A stretch of DNA of 64,000 nucleotides from Mucilaginibacter sp. (GTDB lineage Bacteria > Bacteroidota > Bacteroidia > Sphingobacteriales > Sphingobacteriaceae): NCBI RefSeq assembly GCF_025359345.1, contig NZ_JANYGQ010000022.1, positions 310,001 through 374,000 on the forward strand. Reading direction: 5' to 3'. Below the pieces are notes generated by a model. It saw only the letters and a list, made by a program, of their open reading frames with translations. It made no database searches and was not told the origin of the DNA. A program made the translations under genes and the position numbers. Positions 9,320 through 18,700 of the stretch are shown here, in pieces. The stretch's first letter is position 1, and the number at the start of each line of letters is the position of its first letter.

Positions 9320-10222
9320 TTAGTTGTCTGTACGGTTTATACTAATCCCCCTTGAATTACCTTCGTTATGGTAGCGAATAGAACTGCCCGAGAACCTGGC
9401 GTATTTGCTTTTGTACTTACTGTAAACATCGGCGCTCATTTGTTTTCCGTTCACTTTCATACCGTCTGTTGATATTGTTAACTCGTGCAGGCCTTTTTCG
9501 TCGGGTACAATTCCATCTTTTACCAGGTCGCTAATCAGTTGCTTCATCAACTCCTGGTCTTTTTTCGCTTGTATTTGATCCCGCCTGGCTTGCTCCTGAT
9601 CGCGCTTTGCTTGTTCCTGGTCGCGCCCTGCCTGCTCCTGATCGCGTTTGGCTTGTTCCTGATCGCGAGCGGCCTGTTCCTGGTCAAGCCTTGCGCTGGC
9701 CTGTTCTTTTACAGCTTGTTCCTGGTCGCGTTTGGCCTGCTCCTGGTCTCTCCCTGCTTGTTCCTGGTCGCGTTTGGCCTGTTCCTGGTCTTTGCCTGCC
9801 TGTAGCTGGTCGCGACTGGCCTGTTCCTGGTCACGCTTTGCCTGTTCCTGGTCGCGGCGAGCCTGGGCCTGGTCGAGCAGGGCCTGCGCCTGGTCTTTCT
9901 TAGCCTGTATTTTATCTCTCTTTATTTGCTCCTTCATTCGGGCTATAAAATCGGCATAGTCACCAAACTTGCTTTCCGGTATTTTTTCACCATCAACATA
10001 TAATTCCGTTAATTTGCCGTTCACCAGGGTTAATTCATAATCTTTTCCATTCTCGTCGGTCCTGATATGCTCTTTACCATCGCCATTTTCGCTCGAATAC
10101 ATATTACTGTAGCCATAGCTGGTATGAGCTTTTTTAGCGGTTTTTTTTGTTTGTGCACCGGCGGCTGTTGTAAATGCAACTGCGGCTATTAGTGCGCTGT
10201 ATTTAATAAAGTTGGTTTTCAT
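9320..10222 (-). CDS. Exported protein with 18 tandem heptads (x-K/R-D-Q-E-Q-A)
   Basis: A 300-residue protein with a signal peptide (residues 1-23, ending AGAQ). Residues 101-226 are 18 consecutive 7-residue units of the form x-K/R-D-Q-E-Q-A, one degenerate (VKEQASA). The first unit position and the Glu are four apart, so Lys/Arg-Glu bridges along one helix face are possible. A continuous helix of this length would be about 19 nm. The flanks (about 50-92, DYELTLVNGKLTELYVDGEKIP; and 228-272, LVKDGIVPDEKGLHELTIS...MKVNGKQ) resemble segments found in the periplasmic tails of Bacteroidota M56 peptidases. It lies downstream of the BlaR1-like gene, whose tail has the same heptads. Function unknown. 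Confidence 0.85.
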   Translation of the reverse strand: MKTNFIKYSALIAAVAFTTAAGAQTKKTAKKAHTSYGYSNMYSSENGDGKEHIRTDENGKDYELTLVNGKLTELYVDGEKIPESKFGDYADFIARMKEQIKRDKIQAKKDQAQALLDQAQARRDQEQAKRDQEQASRDQLQAGKDQEQAKRDQEQAGRDQEQAKRDQEQAVKEQASARLDQEQAARDQEQAKRDQEQAGRDQEQAKRDQEQARRDQIQAKKDQELMKQLISDLVKDGIVPDEKGLHELTISTDGMKVNGKQMSADVYSKYKSKYARFSGSSIRYHNEGNSRGISINRTDN

Positions 10223-10378
10223 TTTAATTTGATTTTTTTAAAGTTTAAAAATTTGGCAATACAATAGCCGCCCTGCCTTTGGCGGGTTTTAAAAATATTG
10301 CGGTCTGTTTGGTTTATTTAGCCACGACTATGGTATTACAGGTGCGCAGTCTGTAACAGTAGCCCTGGTATATGGTTC

Positions 10379-10397
10379 CCGGGATATACTATCCCGG
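10379..10397. repeat. Small palindrome between the BlaR1-like gene and the heptad-protein gene
   Basis: ccgggat, five bases, atcccgg. A second short inverted pair (ccgcc/ggcgg) lies near 10267-10285. Both fall in the 225-bp gap between the two genes. Neither has a T-run on the minus strand, so they look more like mRNA-processing or attenuation hairpins than terminators. Confidence 0.4.
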
Positions 10398-10447
10398 CTT
10401 TTGGTATTGTGCTATTTAATATGTCTGGTATCTAACATAGGCATCCG

Positions 10448-12031
10448 TTAAATATTAACATTCACTTGCTGTTTTGTATTGGCTGCTTGTTCCTTCTTAG
10501 CCTGCTCCTGGTCACGCCTGGCTTGTTCCTGGTCGCGTTTGGCTTGCTCCTGGTCGCGGAGTGCTTGTTGTTGGTCACGCAATGCCTGCTCCTGGTCTTT
10601 TCTTGCCTGTTGCTGGTCACGCCCCGCCTGTTCCTGGTCTTTCTTTGCTTGCAACTGGTCACGCATGGCCTGCTCCTGGTCGCGCATGGCTTGCTGCCGG
10701 TCTAATTCCGCCTGGCGCCTGTCCGCATCCGCGGCTTCCTGCTCAGTAGCATTTTGTTTAACAGGTAGCGTAATTGCGGCAATCCTTTCTGCCGGTAGCA
10801 TTTCACGGTGCTGGTCAGCACGCTCGGGCATAGTATACGAAATTTCTGCAGTTAACTTATTTAGCTTGCTCTTTAAAGTGTTATGCATTTCCCTTGCGAA
10901 AGCGGCTTCTTTTTTAATAACTGTTTCCGAAAAGCCCACAGTATGTGAAGTAACACTTACAGTATGTTGCTCTTTGTTTTTAACAATATCCTTTACCTGG
11001 GCTACAGTAACTGTGGCAACCAATACCAAAAGGATAAGCACACTGAATCCGAAAAACACCTTTTCGCCGGTACCAAAGGTTTTGTTTTTGTTATTTAAAA
11101 GTCTTACCACCCGGCGCATCAGGTAGTTCTTTTTACCGGGGAAAGCAGTGGAATAGGCCGCCCCGTAAAGTTCATGTTCCTTGAAACTGATAAGTGCCTG
11201 CACAAATTCAACCCGGTTATTGGTATGGGCTACAGCAATATCATCGCAGCAATTCTCGCGCTCTTCTCTCAATACCGATGATATCCACAGCAAACCCGGG
11301 TTAAAGAAAAACACGGCTTCCGCAATATTCTGTAAAAAGTTAACAAAGTAGTCGTTACGTTTAATGTGGGCAATTTCGTGCAGTAATATTGCCTCTACCT
11401 GCTCGGCTGGTAAGCCTGCCAACAGGCCAGCCGGAATCAATATTATAGGCTTTAAATGGCCTACTACCCCCGGCACTTTTATATAACCCGACTGCAGTAT
11501 TTTAACAGCCTTACCTATGTTCAATTTTTTAGAATAGCTATTTACCTTATCAACCCAGTATTTTGATGGCTGGTAAACCTGGTAGTTTTTAATGCGTTGG
11601 TTATAAGCAATGCACGAAATCATCCTTACACTTTTAAACAGGAAAACCATAAACCATATCAATATGATAAATGGCGCATTCGCAGAAAAATAGCCGGTAA
11701 AGCTGCTAACCAATTGCTTTACACTATGCGCATTAAAAAACAGCGACGATGCATTAACGGCGATATTCCCTGCTAGCGGCGTTAAGGCGGCAGGCGCAGT
11801 TGCTGCCGTCCATTCATAAACAAATGTTAAACCACAGGTAATAATAAACATCAGGAATAAAATAAACGCCAGATTATACCTGTATGCTGCAGATGCCTTT
11901 TTTGCAATTACCAATGCCACCCCGGCAATAATAGCCAACAATAACCCCTGCCACAACGAATGAATAAGCATCCAGCTAAAAGCTGTGATTATTTTATTTA
12001 GTGTGCCGCTTATAAAAACGAGGTGTGCCAT
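10448..12031 (-). CDS. M56 family (BlaR1/MecR1-like) membrane metallopeptidase with heptad tail
   Basis: A 527-residue signal-transducing peptidase. Membrane helices lie near residues 17-43, 52-72, 118-135 and 325-345. The zinc motif HEIAH (218-222) and downstream Glu/Asp cluster EEREN-CCDD (256-264) sit in the cytosolic loop between the third and fourth helices, as in BlaR1. There is no penicillin-binding domain. Instead the part beyond the last helix, expected to be periplasmic, ends in about 11 heptads (x-R/K-D-Q-E-Q-A, residues 436-515) like those of the neighbouring exported protein. In BlaR1 systems, ligand sensing activates the protease, which inactivates the BlaI repressor. Here the trigger is unknown. 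It lies 4 bp downstream of the BlaI-like gene. Confidence 0.9.
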   Translation of the reverse strand: MAHLVFISGTLNKIITAFSWMLIHSLWQGLLLAIIAGVALVIAKKASAAYRYNLAFILFLMFIITCGLTFVYEWTAATAPAALTPLAGNIAVNASSLFFNAHSVKQLVSSFTGYFSANAPFIILIWFMVFLFKSVRMISCIAYNQRIKNYQVYQPSKYWVDKVNSYSKKLNIGKAVKILQSGYIKVPGVVGHLKPIILIPAGLLAGLPAEQVEAILLHEIAHIKRNDYFVNFLQNIAEAVFFFNPGLLWISSVLREERENCCDDIAVAHTNNRVEFVQALISFKEHELYGAAYSTAFPGKKNYLMRRVVRLLNNKNKTFGTGEKVFFGFSVLILLVLVATVTVAQVKDIVKNKEQHTVSVTSHTVGFSETVIKKEAAFAREMHNTLKSKLNKLTAEISYTMPERADQHREMLPAERIAAITLPVKQNATEQEAADADRRQAELDRQQAMRDQEQAMRDQLQAKKDQEQAGRDQQQARKDQEQALRDQQQALRDQEQAKRDQEQARRDQEQAKKEQAANTKQQVNVNI

Positions 12032-12035
12032 AAAA

Positions 12036-12416
12036 TTATTTATTTTCCAGTTTGCTTAACATCTCTTTTATTTTTTGCAATTCTTCGCCCGATGTTTTGT
12101 CGTTATCAAGCAAAGCCATCATTAAATTACTTGGCGAACCGTTGTACATCGAGTCGACAAAGCGGCCCAACATATTGCCTTTTACCTTTTCTTCAGCAAC
12201 TGCTGCGCTGTAAATATGCTTCATATTGGTTTCATCCCGGTCAAGCATCCCCTTTTCTTTCATCACCTGCATCAGCTTCAGAGTTGATGTGTATTGCACA
12301 ATCTCTTTATGTTCATTCAACTTATCATGCACAAAACGGACCGTTTGTGGTCCGTACTGCCATAGCACCTGCAACACATCCATTTCGGTCTTTGTCGGTA
12401 CTATTTCCGAGGCCAT
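12036..12416 (-). CDS. BlaI/MecI/CopY family transcriptional repressor
   Basis: A winged-helix repressor (126 residues from this start). The pattern PTKTEMDVLQVLWQYGPQTV...Y-T-S-T-L-K-L-M-Q-V-M is the BlaI DNA-binding domain; the tail is the dimerisation helix region. I chose the ATG at 12416 because homologues begin just before the PTK motif and because the upstream ATG at 12437 lies almost on the expected transcription start of the promoter at 12442-12473. The longer start (133 residues) remains possible. Family knowledge: the partner M56 peptidase relieves repression. The gene heads the operon. Confidence 0.9.
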   Translation of the reverse strand: MASEIVPTKTEMDVLQVLWQYGPQTVRFVHDKLNEHKEIVQYTSTLKLMQVMKEKGMLDRDETNMKHIYSAAVAEEKVKGNMLGRFVDSMYNGSPSNLMMALLDNDKTSGEELQKIKEMLSKLENK

Positions 12417-12441
12417 ATCCTTCTTAAATAACATCATGAAT

Positions 12442-12473
12442 CAAAGGTATGTATTAAAAACGTACGTTGCAAA
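12442..12473 (-). promoter_or_regulatory. Bacteroidota-type promoter with palindromic operator for the BlaI operon
   Basis: Read on the minus strand: a -33 TTTG (12470-12473), 20 bases, then a perfect -7 box TACCTTTG (12442-12449). A 10-bp perfect palindrome, aacgtacgtt (12459-12468), lies between the two boxes, where a bound repressor would block RNA polymerase. Proposed BlaI-like operator, by position and symmetry only. Confidence 0.6.
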
Positions 12474-12650
12474 TATTATGTTGGATTTTTAAAAAAAAAA
12501 AAAACAACGTGGAACTTCTATTAATAGAATATAGAAAGGCAGGAATTATGAAAAGAAGGAGCAACGCGAAGCTCCATTTTTAAAAAGATGTGATAAAGGT
12601 TTGTGGGGGATCACCCAAATAGACTAAGGCGCCTGGACTGTAATGGTGTT

Positions 12651-12986
12651 CTACTGAAAAAGCAGGGTTTGCTCTGCAGCCAAACTTTTGCAGGCAGCAA
12701 AACATTCATTGCGGATAACTGCCGGCAGTTCGTCTTCATTTTTGAATTTAAAAGCTGCAATGCCGCCTTCGAAATGGTAGTGTATGTGATGTTGCAGTTT
12801 ATCGTGCCGGGCAAGCTTATTTTTTGCGTTGCGGCCATTAAACCACGACGAGTAGATGCGCTCTATCTCAGCCAGCTTACTGTTAAATTTCTCAATAATT
12901 TTTATGCAGGCACGAGATTCGTCGCCTATGTATAAAATATTGTTAAAACGGTTCCAGTTTGTTAGGGTCGCACTGTTCATCATCAA
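12651..12986 (-). CDS. Hypothetical protein (111 residues)
   Basis: Residue usage looks protein-like: a mixed helical N-terminus (LTNWNRFNNILYIGDESRAC), a central basic and His-rich patch (RNAKNKLARHDKLQHHIHYHFEGG, about residues 53-76) and a helical C-terminus. Three Met codons in a row begin the ORF. No family recognised and no signal peptide. It stands alone between the BlaI operon and DUF983; a 3' trailer of ~200 bp separates it from the BlaI promoter. Confidence 0.6.
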   Translation of the reverse strand: MMMNSATLTNWNRFNNILYIGDESRACIKIIEKFNSKLAEIERIYSSWFNGRNAKNKLARHDKLQHHIHYHFEGGIAAFKFKNEDELPAVIRNECFAACKSLAAEQTLLFQ

Positions 12987-13078
12987 TAGTTTTGGGGCAA
13001 GGTAGCCAGCTATTATGAAATTGTAATGAAACAGTGAATAACTTACTGTTAAATGATGTTAAAATGAGAAACGGGGTT

Positions 13079-13203
13079 CAAGAGCCAAGAATCAAGAGTC
13101 AAGATTCAAGACAGCTTCACAACCGTAAACTGTTTAATTTTGAATTATTTATACTTTACTTGTCACTATCATGTAAACGGTTATTCTTAATTCTTGGCTC
13201 TTG
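13079..13203. repeat. Word-like inverted repeat (caagagccaagaat)
   Basis: A 14-bp arm, caagagccaagaat (13079-13092), is repeated inverted at 13190-13203, and each arm is extended by degenerate copies of the same words (caagagtcaagattc; attcttgattct). The intervening ~95 bp are AT-rich and non-coding. This type of repetitive spacer is common between genes in this phylum. Confidence 0.65.
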
Positions 13204-13213
13204 ATTCTTGATT

Positions 13214-13621
13214 CTAAATCTCCTTATCCCCGCTTGTTTCGGGCTGATAATGCAAACCAGGTGTAAGCCAATGCAATAACATAATACGCGAATACCTGAA
13301 GTTGAAAGGTGATAATAAAACGCCTACCGATATAATGATAAGTACATACAGCCATGGGTTGTTACTACCGGTTAGTACGTGTATTGCTACCGCCAAAGTC
13401 ACCATTTCGGCAACAAACATTGCGTAACTTACCAGCATAGCCACATAAAAGTAACCTGGCTCGCGTTCAAAAACCATCCCGCAATGTGGGCAGGTTTTGT
13501 TCATTATCTGGGCCTTAAAGCTGTACATCGGTGTCGCAAACATATCGCCCCGACGACAGCGCGGGCATTTTCCGTGAACGATTGCAGGCCAGGCGGGCAG
13601 GGCCTTATTTGGGTTATTCAT
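13214..13621 (-). CDS. DUF983 family membrane protein
   Basis: A 135-residue protein with two N-terminal Cys pairs typical of DUF983, CPRCRRGDMF (about 19-28) and CPHCGMVFEREPGYF (about 45-59), followed by two membrane helices (about 60-80 and 88-108). The Cys pairs probably bind zinc. The function of DUF983 is unknown. Its start overlaps the end of the upstream AraC-type gene by 8 bp, so the two are probably translated from one mRNA. Confidence 0.9.
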   Translation of the reverse strand: MNNPNKALPAWPAIVHGKCPRCRRGDMFATPMYSFKAQIMNKTCPHCGMVFEREPGYFYVAMLVSYAMFVAEMVTLAVAIHVLTGSNNPWLYVLIIISVGVLLSPFNFRYSRIMLLHWLTPGLHYQPETSGDKEI

Positions 13622-14504
13622 GATTATTTTGTTTAAGTATGTTTTTTCTGAACTCTTCGGGTGTTATTTCTTCCGTTTTCCTGAAAAACTTGGTGAAGTA
13701 TGAATTATCATTAAAATTAAGTTCGAGCGCAATTTCTGTAATAGTTAGTTTAGGATTCGTAAGCAAACGCTTGGCTTCCAGTATTATCCTGTTACGGATA
13801 ATTTCACCGGCTTGTAAACCCACCAAATCTTTACAAACTGCGTTTAAATGATTGGGGGTTATGTACAATAGCGAGGCGTAGTCTTTAGGCAGTTTCAGTT
13901 TTTTATAATGTACTTCAACCAGCTTTTGAAAGCTTTTTAACAATGTTTGGTTGTACGATGCCGGGCCTTTATTAATACCATCGGTGCTAACCCGGCTAAC
14001 CAATATGAACAGCTGCAACATCAATACGCGCATTAAATCGGTGGTTTGCGCAGGCGAGTTTTCCCACTCCCTAATTATATCTTCAAAAAGGGGCCTGATT
14101 TTACCGGCTACATCAGCAGGCAAGTTAATTACTGCGTCGTGCACGTTGCCGCTAAAAAATCCGAAATTTTCGCAGTAAGCCGCATTCAATAAAAATGATT
14201 GAAAAAACGAGTCGGAAAAATTGATGATATAACCGTCGGTAAAACCCTCAAAGGCCCAGGAATGTACCTGGCCAGGAATCATAAAATAGATTTGATCAGG
14301 CTTTACACTAAAATCCTCAAAGTCGATGTTGTGGCTACCGGCGCCATCGGTAAAAAATACCACATGGTAAAATGTATGCCGGTGTGCTGCATAGAGGTTT
14401 TTGTGATGTTCGAGGTATGGGGCAAAACGGCTTACCAATATATCGTCCTGCCTAAAGTCAGACAAGCTGCAAATATCAAATATCGGTGTGCTTTGTAACA
14501 TCAC
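13614..14504 (-). CDS. AraC family transcriptional regulator
   Basis: A 296-residue regulator: an N-terminal cupin-like ligand domain (about 35-160, with HRHTFYHVVFFTDGAGSH) and a C-terminal double helix-turn-helix (about 195-290), including NPKLTITEIALELNFNDNSYFTKFFRKTEEITPEEFRK, the AraC signature. The ligand is unknown. It overlaps the DUF983 gene downstream. Confidence 0.92.
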   Translation of the reverse strand: MMLQSTPIFDICSLSDFRQDDILVSRFAPYLEHHKNLYAAHRHTFYHVVFFTDGAGSHNIDFEDFSVKPDQIYFMIPGQVHSWAFEGFTDGYIINFSDSFFQSFLLNAAYCENFGFFSGNVHDAVINLPADVAGKIRPLFEDIIREWENSPAQTTDLMRVLMLQLFILVSRVSTDGINKGPASYNQTLLKSFQKLVEVHYKKLKLPKDYASLLYITPNHLNAVCKDLVGLQAGEIIRNRIILEAKRLLTNPKLTITEIALELNFNDNSYFTKFFRKTEEITPEEFRKNILKQNNHE

Positions 14505-14681
14505 ACAAAATTATACACAAATACACCATAAACAGTGGTATTATTTAACGTTTTTGTGGTATTAATTATGGATTTGAGAAAAATCAAAAGAAAAGAGGCA
14601 GAAATCAAGAGGAAAAAGCGAATGGATTATCCTTTCTCATGTAAATATGCATCTTCCTCGTCCTGATTCCTGACTTATAAT

Positions 14682-15164
14682 TTATTTCGCGTCATTAACT
14701 TCAACCCAAAAGCCATCAGGATCCTGCAGGTAAATTTGCTTTACCCCGTCAGCGCGAAGCTGTATTTTTTTAGGTTGTTTAGTCCAGTTAACGTAACTTA
14801 CGTTAATGGCATCCAGGTGTTTTATAAAAGCATCCAAATTTGGCACAGCGAAGCAAAGGTGAACACCGATATCGGGTGAGGTTGAACAATTACCTTGTAT
14901 AATGTGCAACGCCAACCCCTCGCCTACTTTAAGCCAAACATGCACGGTATCATTAAACGGGTGTTTTATTTCCTGCAGCTGAATAACGTTACGATAAAAG
15001 TCGGCAGTCTTCGGCAAATTCTTTGCGCACAAAGCCATATGGTTAAAAACCGGCTGGTTGGCGTTTTGCGCCTTGCTTAGCTGCGGCAAAGCCAGCGCAA
15101 AGAGGATAATAAATAAACCGCTACGGATTAAATGAATAAAAGGTAATTTAAAGGGATTGCTCAT
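14682..15164 (-). CDS. Exported VOC (glyoxalase/bleomycin resistance fold) protein
   Basis: A 160-residue protein with an N-terminal hydrophobic signal (about residues 12-32, ending SKAQ) and one vicinal-oxygen-chelate domain. FNHMALCAKNLPKTADFYRNV (about 40-60) provides the first metal-side His, and QDPDGFWVEVND near the end provides the C-terminal Glu motif. VOC proteins are usually cytosolic, so a signal peptide is less common. The substrate is not predictable. Confidence 0.85.
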   Translation of the reverse strand: MSNPFKLPFIHLIRSGLFIILFALALPQLSKAQNANQPVFNHMALCAKNLPKTADFYRNVIQLQEIKHPFNDTVHVWLKVGEGLALHIIQGNCSTSPDIGVHLCFAVPNLDAFIKHLDAINVSYVNWTKQPKKIQLRADGVKQIYLQDPDGFWVEVNDAK

Positions 15165-15278
15165 TTTAAGTTTTTAAGTACTAAACATAGAAAAATAAAT
15201 GCCACTTACATAGTACAGTGGAATGTAATTTCTTCAATACATTAAAGCCCGATAAAAAATAAGCAGTAATTAAGGTGG

Positions 15279-15512
15279 TTACCAGGCCATCATTGGGCTC
15301 CGGTTAAAGTCGATAGAAGCTGAAGTAATGGTATTGTGGCGGTTCCAGTCGTCGATATCAATTAAACCAGGCATGGTTTGGTAATGGTTATCGTTTCTTG
15401 AACATTTAACAACATAGCCAATTTCTTCAACCCTGGCAATTACCGGCCGCGCTCCGCACTCCTTACACAATTTGCAGTAAATTGATCCCGGTATATTTAC
15501 ATAGCCCTTCAT
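15279..15512 (-). CDS. Small zinc-ribbon-like hypothetical protein
   Basis: A 77-residue protein with a Cys pair C-x-x-C-x-x-C (CKLCKEC, about residues 17-23) followed by GARPVIARVEEIGYVVKCSRNDNHY, so a fourth Cys and a His complete a probable zinc ribbon. It resembles in layout small proteins of the Lar (restriction alleviation) type, but no clear family membership was recognised. The stretch 15513-15773 beside it is non-coding. Confidence 0.65.
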   Translation of the reverse strand: MKGYVNIPGSIYCKLCKECGARPVIARVEEIGYVVKCSRNDNHYQTMPGLIDIDDWNRHNTITSASIDFNRSPMMAW

Positions 15513-15773
15513 ACCGTGTTATTACGTCACCAACTAAAAAAAAGTTGTGGGAAAATTGCTTTTTTATTACAACAAAATAGAAATAAATCCAAAAATGGCC
15601 CTGGTGCTTCAGAAAGCCATAAAATATTGAATATCAAACAAGCAAATAATTTTTTTGAATATAGATTGACGCAGTAACTGGCCGGTATTTAACAGTAAAA
15701 ATGCTTTTATCAACACCTATTTACGATATACTTTCAACCAAAGGCGATCGCGAATTATTGTATTCTATGTAAA

Positions 15774-18700
15774 CTACCTTAAAATAGTCACCGAACCCGA
15801 CATAGGCTTTTTGCCATTTTTCAGATCGAGAATATAATAATAAGTACCAACTGGCAGGTTGCTCCCACTTGTTGTGCCATCCCATGGTTTGCCATAACCA
15901 ATAGAGCGGTAAACCACCGAGCCGTAGCGGTTAAACACCGAAAGGCTGCAGTCAGGGTAATATAGCAATGCCGTAATATTCCAAAGGTCGTTAATGCCAT
16001 CGCCATTGGGTGTAAACGTATTGGGTACAACAATAATGCATTGGCTTAGCGGGTTAAAGGCAACCGTTATCGCATTTGAGGTAGCTGTTGGGTTTACCAG
16101 GCATTTTCCATCGCTGGTAATTACACAGGTAACAATATCGCCATCGGCCAAAGTCTTAGTGGTAAAGGTAGCGCTGTTGGTACCTGTGTTTGCACCGTTA
16201 ACCTTCCACTGATAATCGGGCTTAAGCGCCGGCAAGCCAGGTGTTGCGGTAAACGTAATTTCGGCGCCGGCACAAACAGGGCCTGTTAGCGATGATACTA
16301 TGGTAACAGAAGTTGTAACCGGTGGATCTAAAACAAAAGTCGCTTCGTTTGAAGTTGCAGTCGCGCTGGTTACACAAACCAGGCTGCTGGTGAGTACGCA
16401 GGTTATCTTGTCGTTATCGTTTAATGTGGTGCTTGTAAAGGTCGCAGCATCAGTCCCGCTGTTTTGCCCGTTAACTTTCCATTGGTAATGAGGTGTGGTA
16501 CCACCATTTACAGGGATAGCCGTATAGGTAACCGATGCTAACGCACAAGCATCCGGCGAAAGTGGCGATATAGTAACAGATGGTACCAGCGCCGTGGTAA
16601 CTGTTAATATTTGGGGGTATTTCGACCTGCCATCATCGGCCGTAATGGTGGTTGTCCCTGCACCCACGATATGAATTTTTCCGGATACAATGGTCGCCAC
16701 GCTAAGGTCGCTACTGGAGTATATTATAGGAGTTGAACTGGTAGCGCCCGGGTCGAAATCAACGTCACACACTGTTTTGTCAGGTATAGGCGCAAATGTT
16801 ATGGTTTGCCCGTCAATTACCTCGATACTCACCTTGGCCGTAGCACTACCATAAATATTATAGGCTGTTATAGTATAGATTGTAATTGGCGATACAACAT
16901 CAGGTTTGCCACTAATAATACCGGTAGTGCCATCAAACACCATACCCGATGGCAAAGGCTTATCAATGGTATATCCAAGCGTATAAGCTGTGCGGATTTC
17001 GTTATTAAACGAATCGGCAATGTATAATTTCCTGCCGGCATCCAAAGCGAGCCCCTTGGGGCCGGCAAAACTGGCAGCCGTACCAGTATTGTTCAGACTG
17101 CCCGCAACGCCATCGCCCGCCAATGTAATCACATTGCCCGCCGGGTCAATCATCCGGAGAATGTTGCCGCCAAAATCCGAAACAAACAAGTCGCCTATAT
17201 CATCAACCGCAATGCCGCTTGGTTTGTTAAAGCTTGCAGAAAGTGCCGGGCCATTATTGCTGCCTGCCGATCCGCTACCGGCATAGGTACTAACATCGCC
17301 CGATGGGGTTATTTTACGAATGACATTGTTGCCCAAATCGGTTACAAAAACATTTCCGGCAGCATCAACTGTGAGGTTTTGAGGCATATTGAACGATGCA
17401 CCAGTACCATTGCCATTATTATTGCCAGGCGCACCGCTACCTGCTAATGTTGAAACTGTGCCATCGGGTGCTATTTTCCTTATTAAATTGTTAAAGGTGT
17501 CGGCAACATAAAGGTTCCCGGCGGCATCAATGGCCAGGCCTTCCGGGGTATTAAAACTTGCTGACAAAGCAGCGCCGTTTGCCGAACCTATCGTTCCGGT
17601 ACCGGCAAAAGTTGTTACTACAGCACCAGGCGTTATTTTGCGGATTAAACTATTGTTGGAATCGGCAACGTACAAGTTCCCCGCTGCATCAATTACAATA
17701 CTGCTGGGTTTGCCAAATACTGCTGTTGTACCTGCGCCGTTTGAAAAGCCAATATCGCCGCTGCCAGCAAATGTTGTGGATATACCGGCGGGAGTTATTT
17801 TGCGAATTAAATTATTCAGATAGTCGGCTACATATAAGTTGCCTGCTGCATCGAAAGCAACGCCCGATGGTTGTTTGTACGTTGCCGTTATAGCATCGCC
17901 ATTTGCACTGCCAGGCGTTCCTTTGCCGGAGAAGGTTAGTGTTTGGCCAAAATTTATAGGCGGTACAGCGCCGCCTGACGATGTTGGTGCCAGCGGGGCT
18001 ATAGTTTGATTGATATTGTAGGTTTGAGGCGACTGGTACGATATAACCGGCGGACTTCCCGGGCTATTACTCTTTTTAACCTCAATAATCAAGGTTGCTG
18101 TGCTACTTCCTGCAGCATTAATACCGGTTATTTTATACGTTGTAGCTGGCCATAATGAGGTTGGGGTTCCGCTTATTGTGCCTGTTTTGGCATCAAAAGT
18201 CAATCCCGGCGGCAAATCCTTGTCAATAACGTAGCCGGTAGTAACAATTTCTCTTACTAAATTATTCTGCAGATCAGTCACCAGCATATTACCGTTGCTA
18301 TTGATAGCCAGCCCGTGCGGAAAGTTAAACGATGTGTTAATACCATACCCATCTTTATAACCCGCAATGCCGTTCCCGGCAAAAGTTGTTACGACGCCAT
18401 CAATGGTTATTTTCCGTATAAGGTTATTACCAGAATCGGAAACATACAGGCTGCCGTCCTCTCCAAATACAATTCCCTCGGGACCATTAAAGGTCGCGGC
18501 CGAGCCTTGTCCATCCTGTTTCCCTTTAACGCCTGTACCGGCAAACGTGGTAACAACACCGGCGGGGGTTATTTTCCTTATTTCGCTGTTATTATAATCT
18601 GCCAGAAAAATATTTCCTAAAGCATCTATCGCCATGTAGCTTGCTCCGCTAAATCGTGCATTAGCACCAACTCCATCCGTGTTTCCCTTAGCACCCTGCT

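Noticed and set aside
9500..9900. CRISPR-like regular repeats
   Set aside because: The period is 21 bp, without spacers of equal length, and the region codes for a protein.
9485..9959. Long plus-strand frames with runs of ACSWSRL or LVPGRAL over the heptad region
   Set aside because: They are antisense translations of the 21-bp repeats in the heptad-protein gene; no protein-like character outside the repeat.
10462..11126. Plus-strand frames over the BlaR1-like gene
   Set aside because: Same cause: repeats in the M56 tail create open frames on other strands.
12023..12427. Plus-strand 134-residue frame over the BlaI gene
   Set aside because: It is fully antisense to a well-supported repressor gene.
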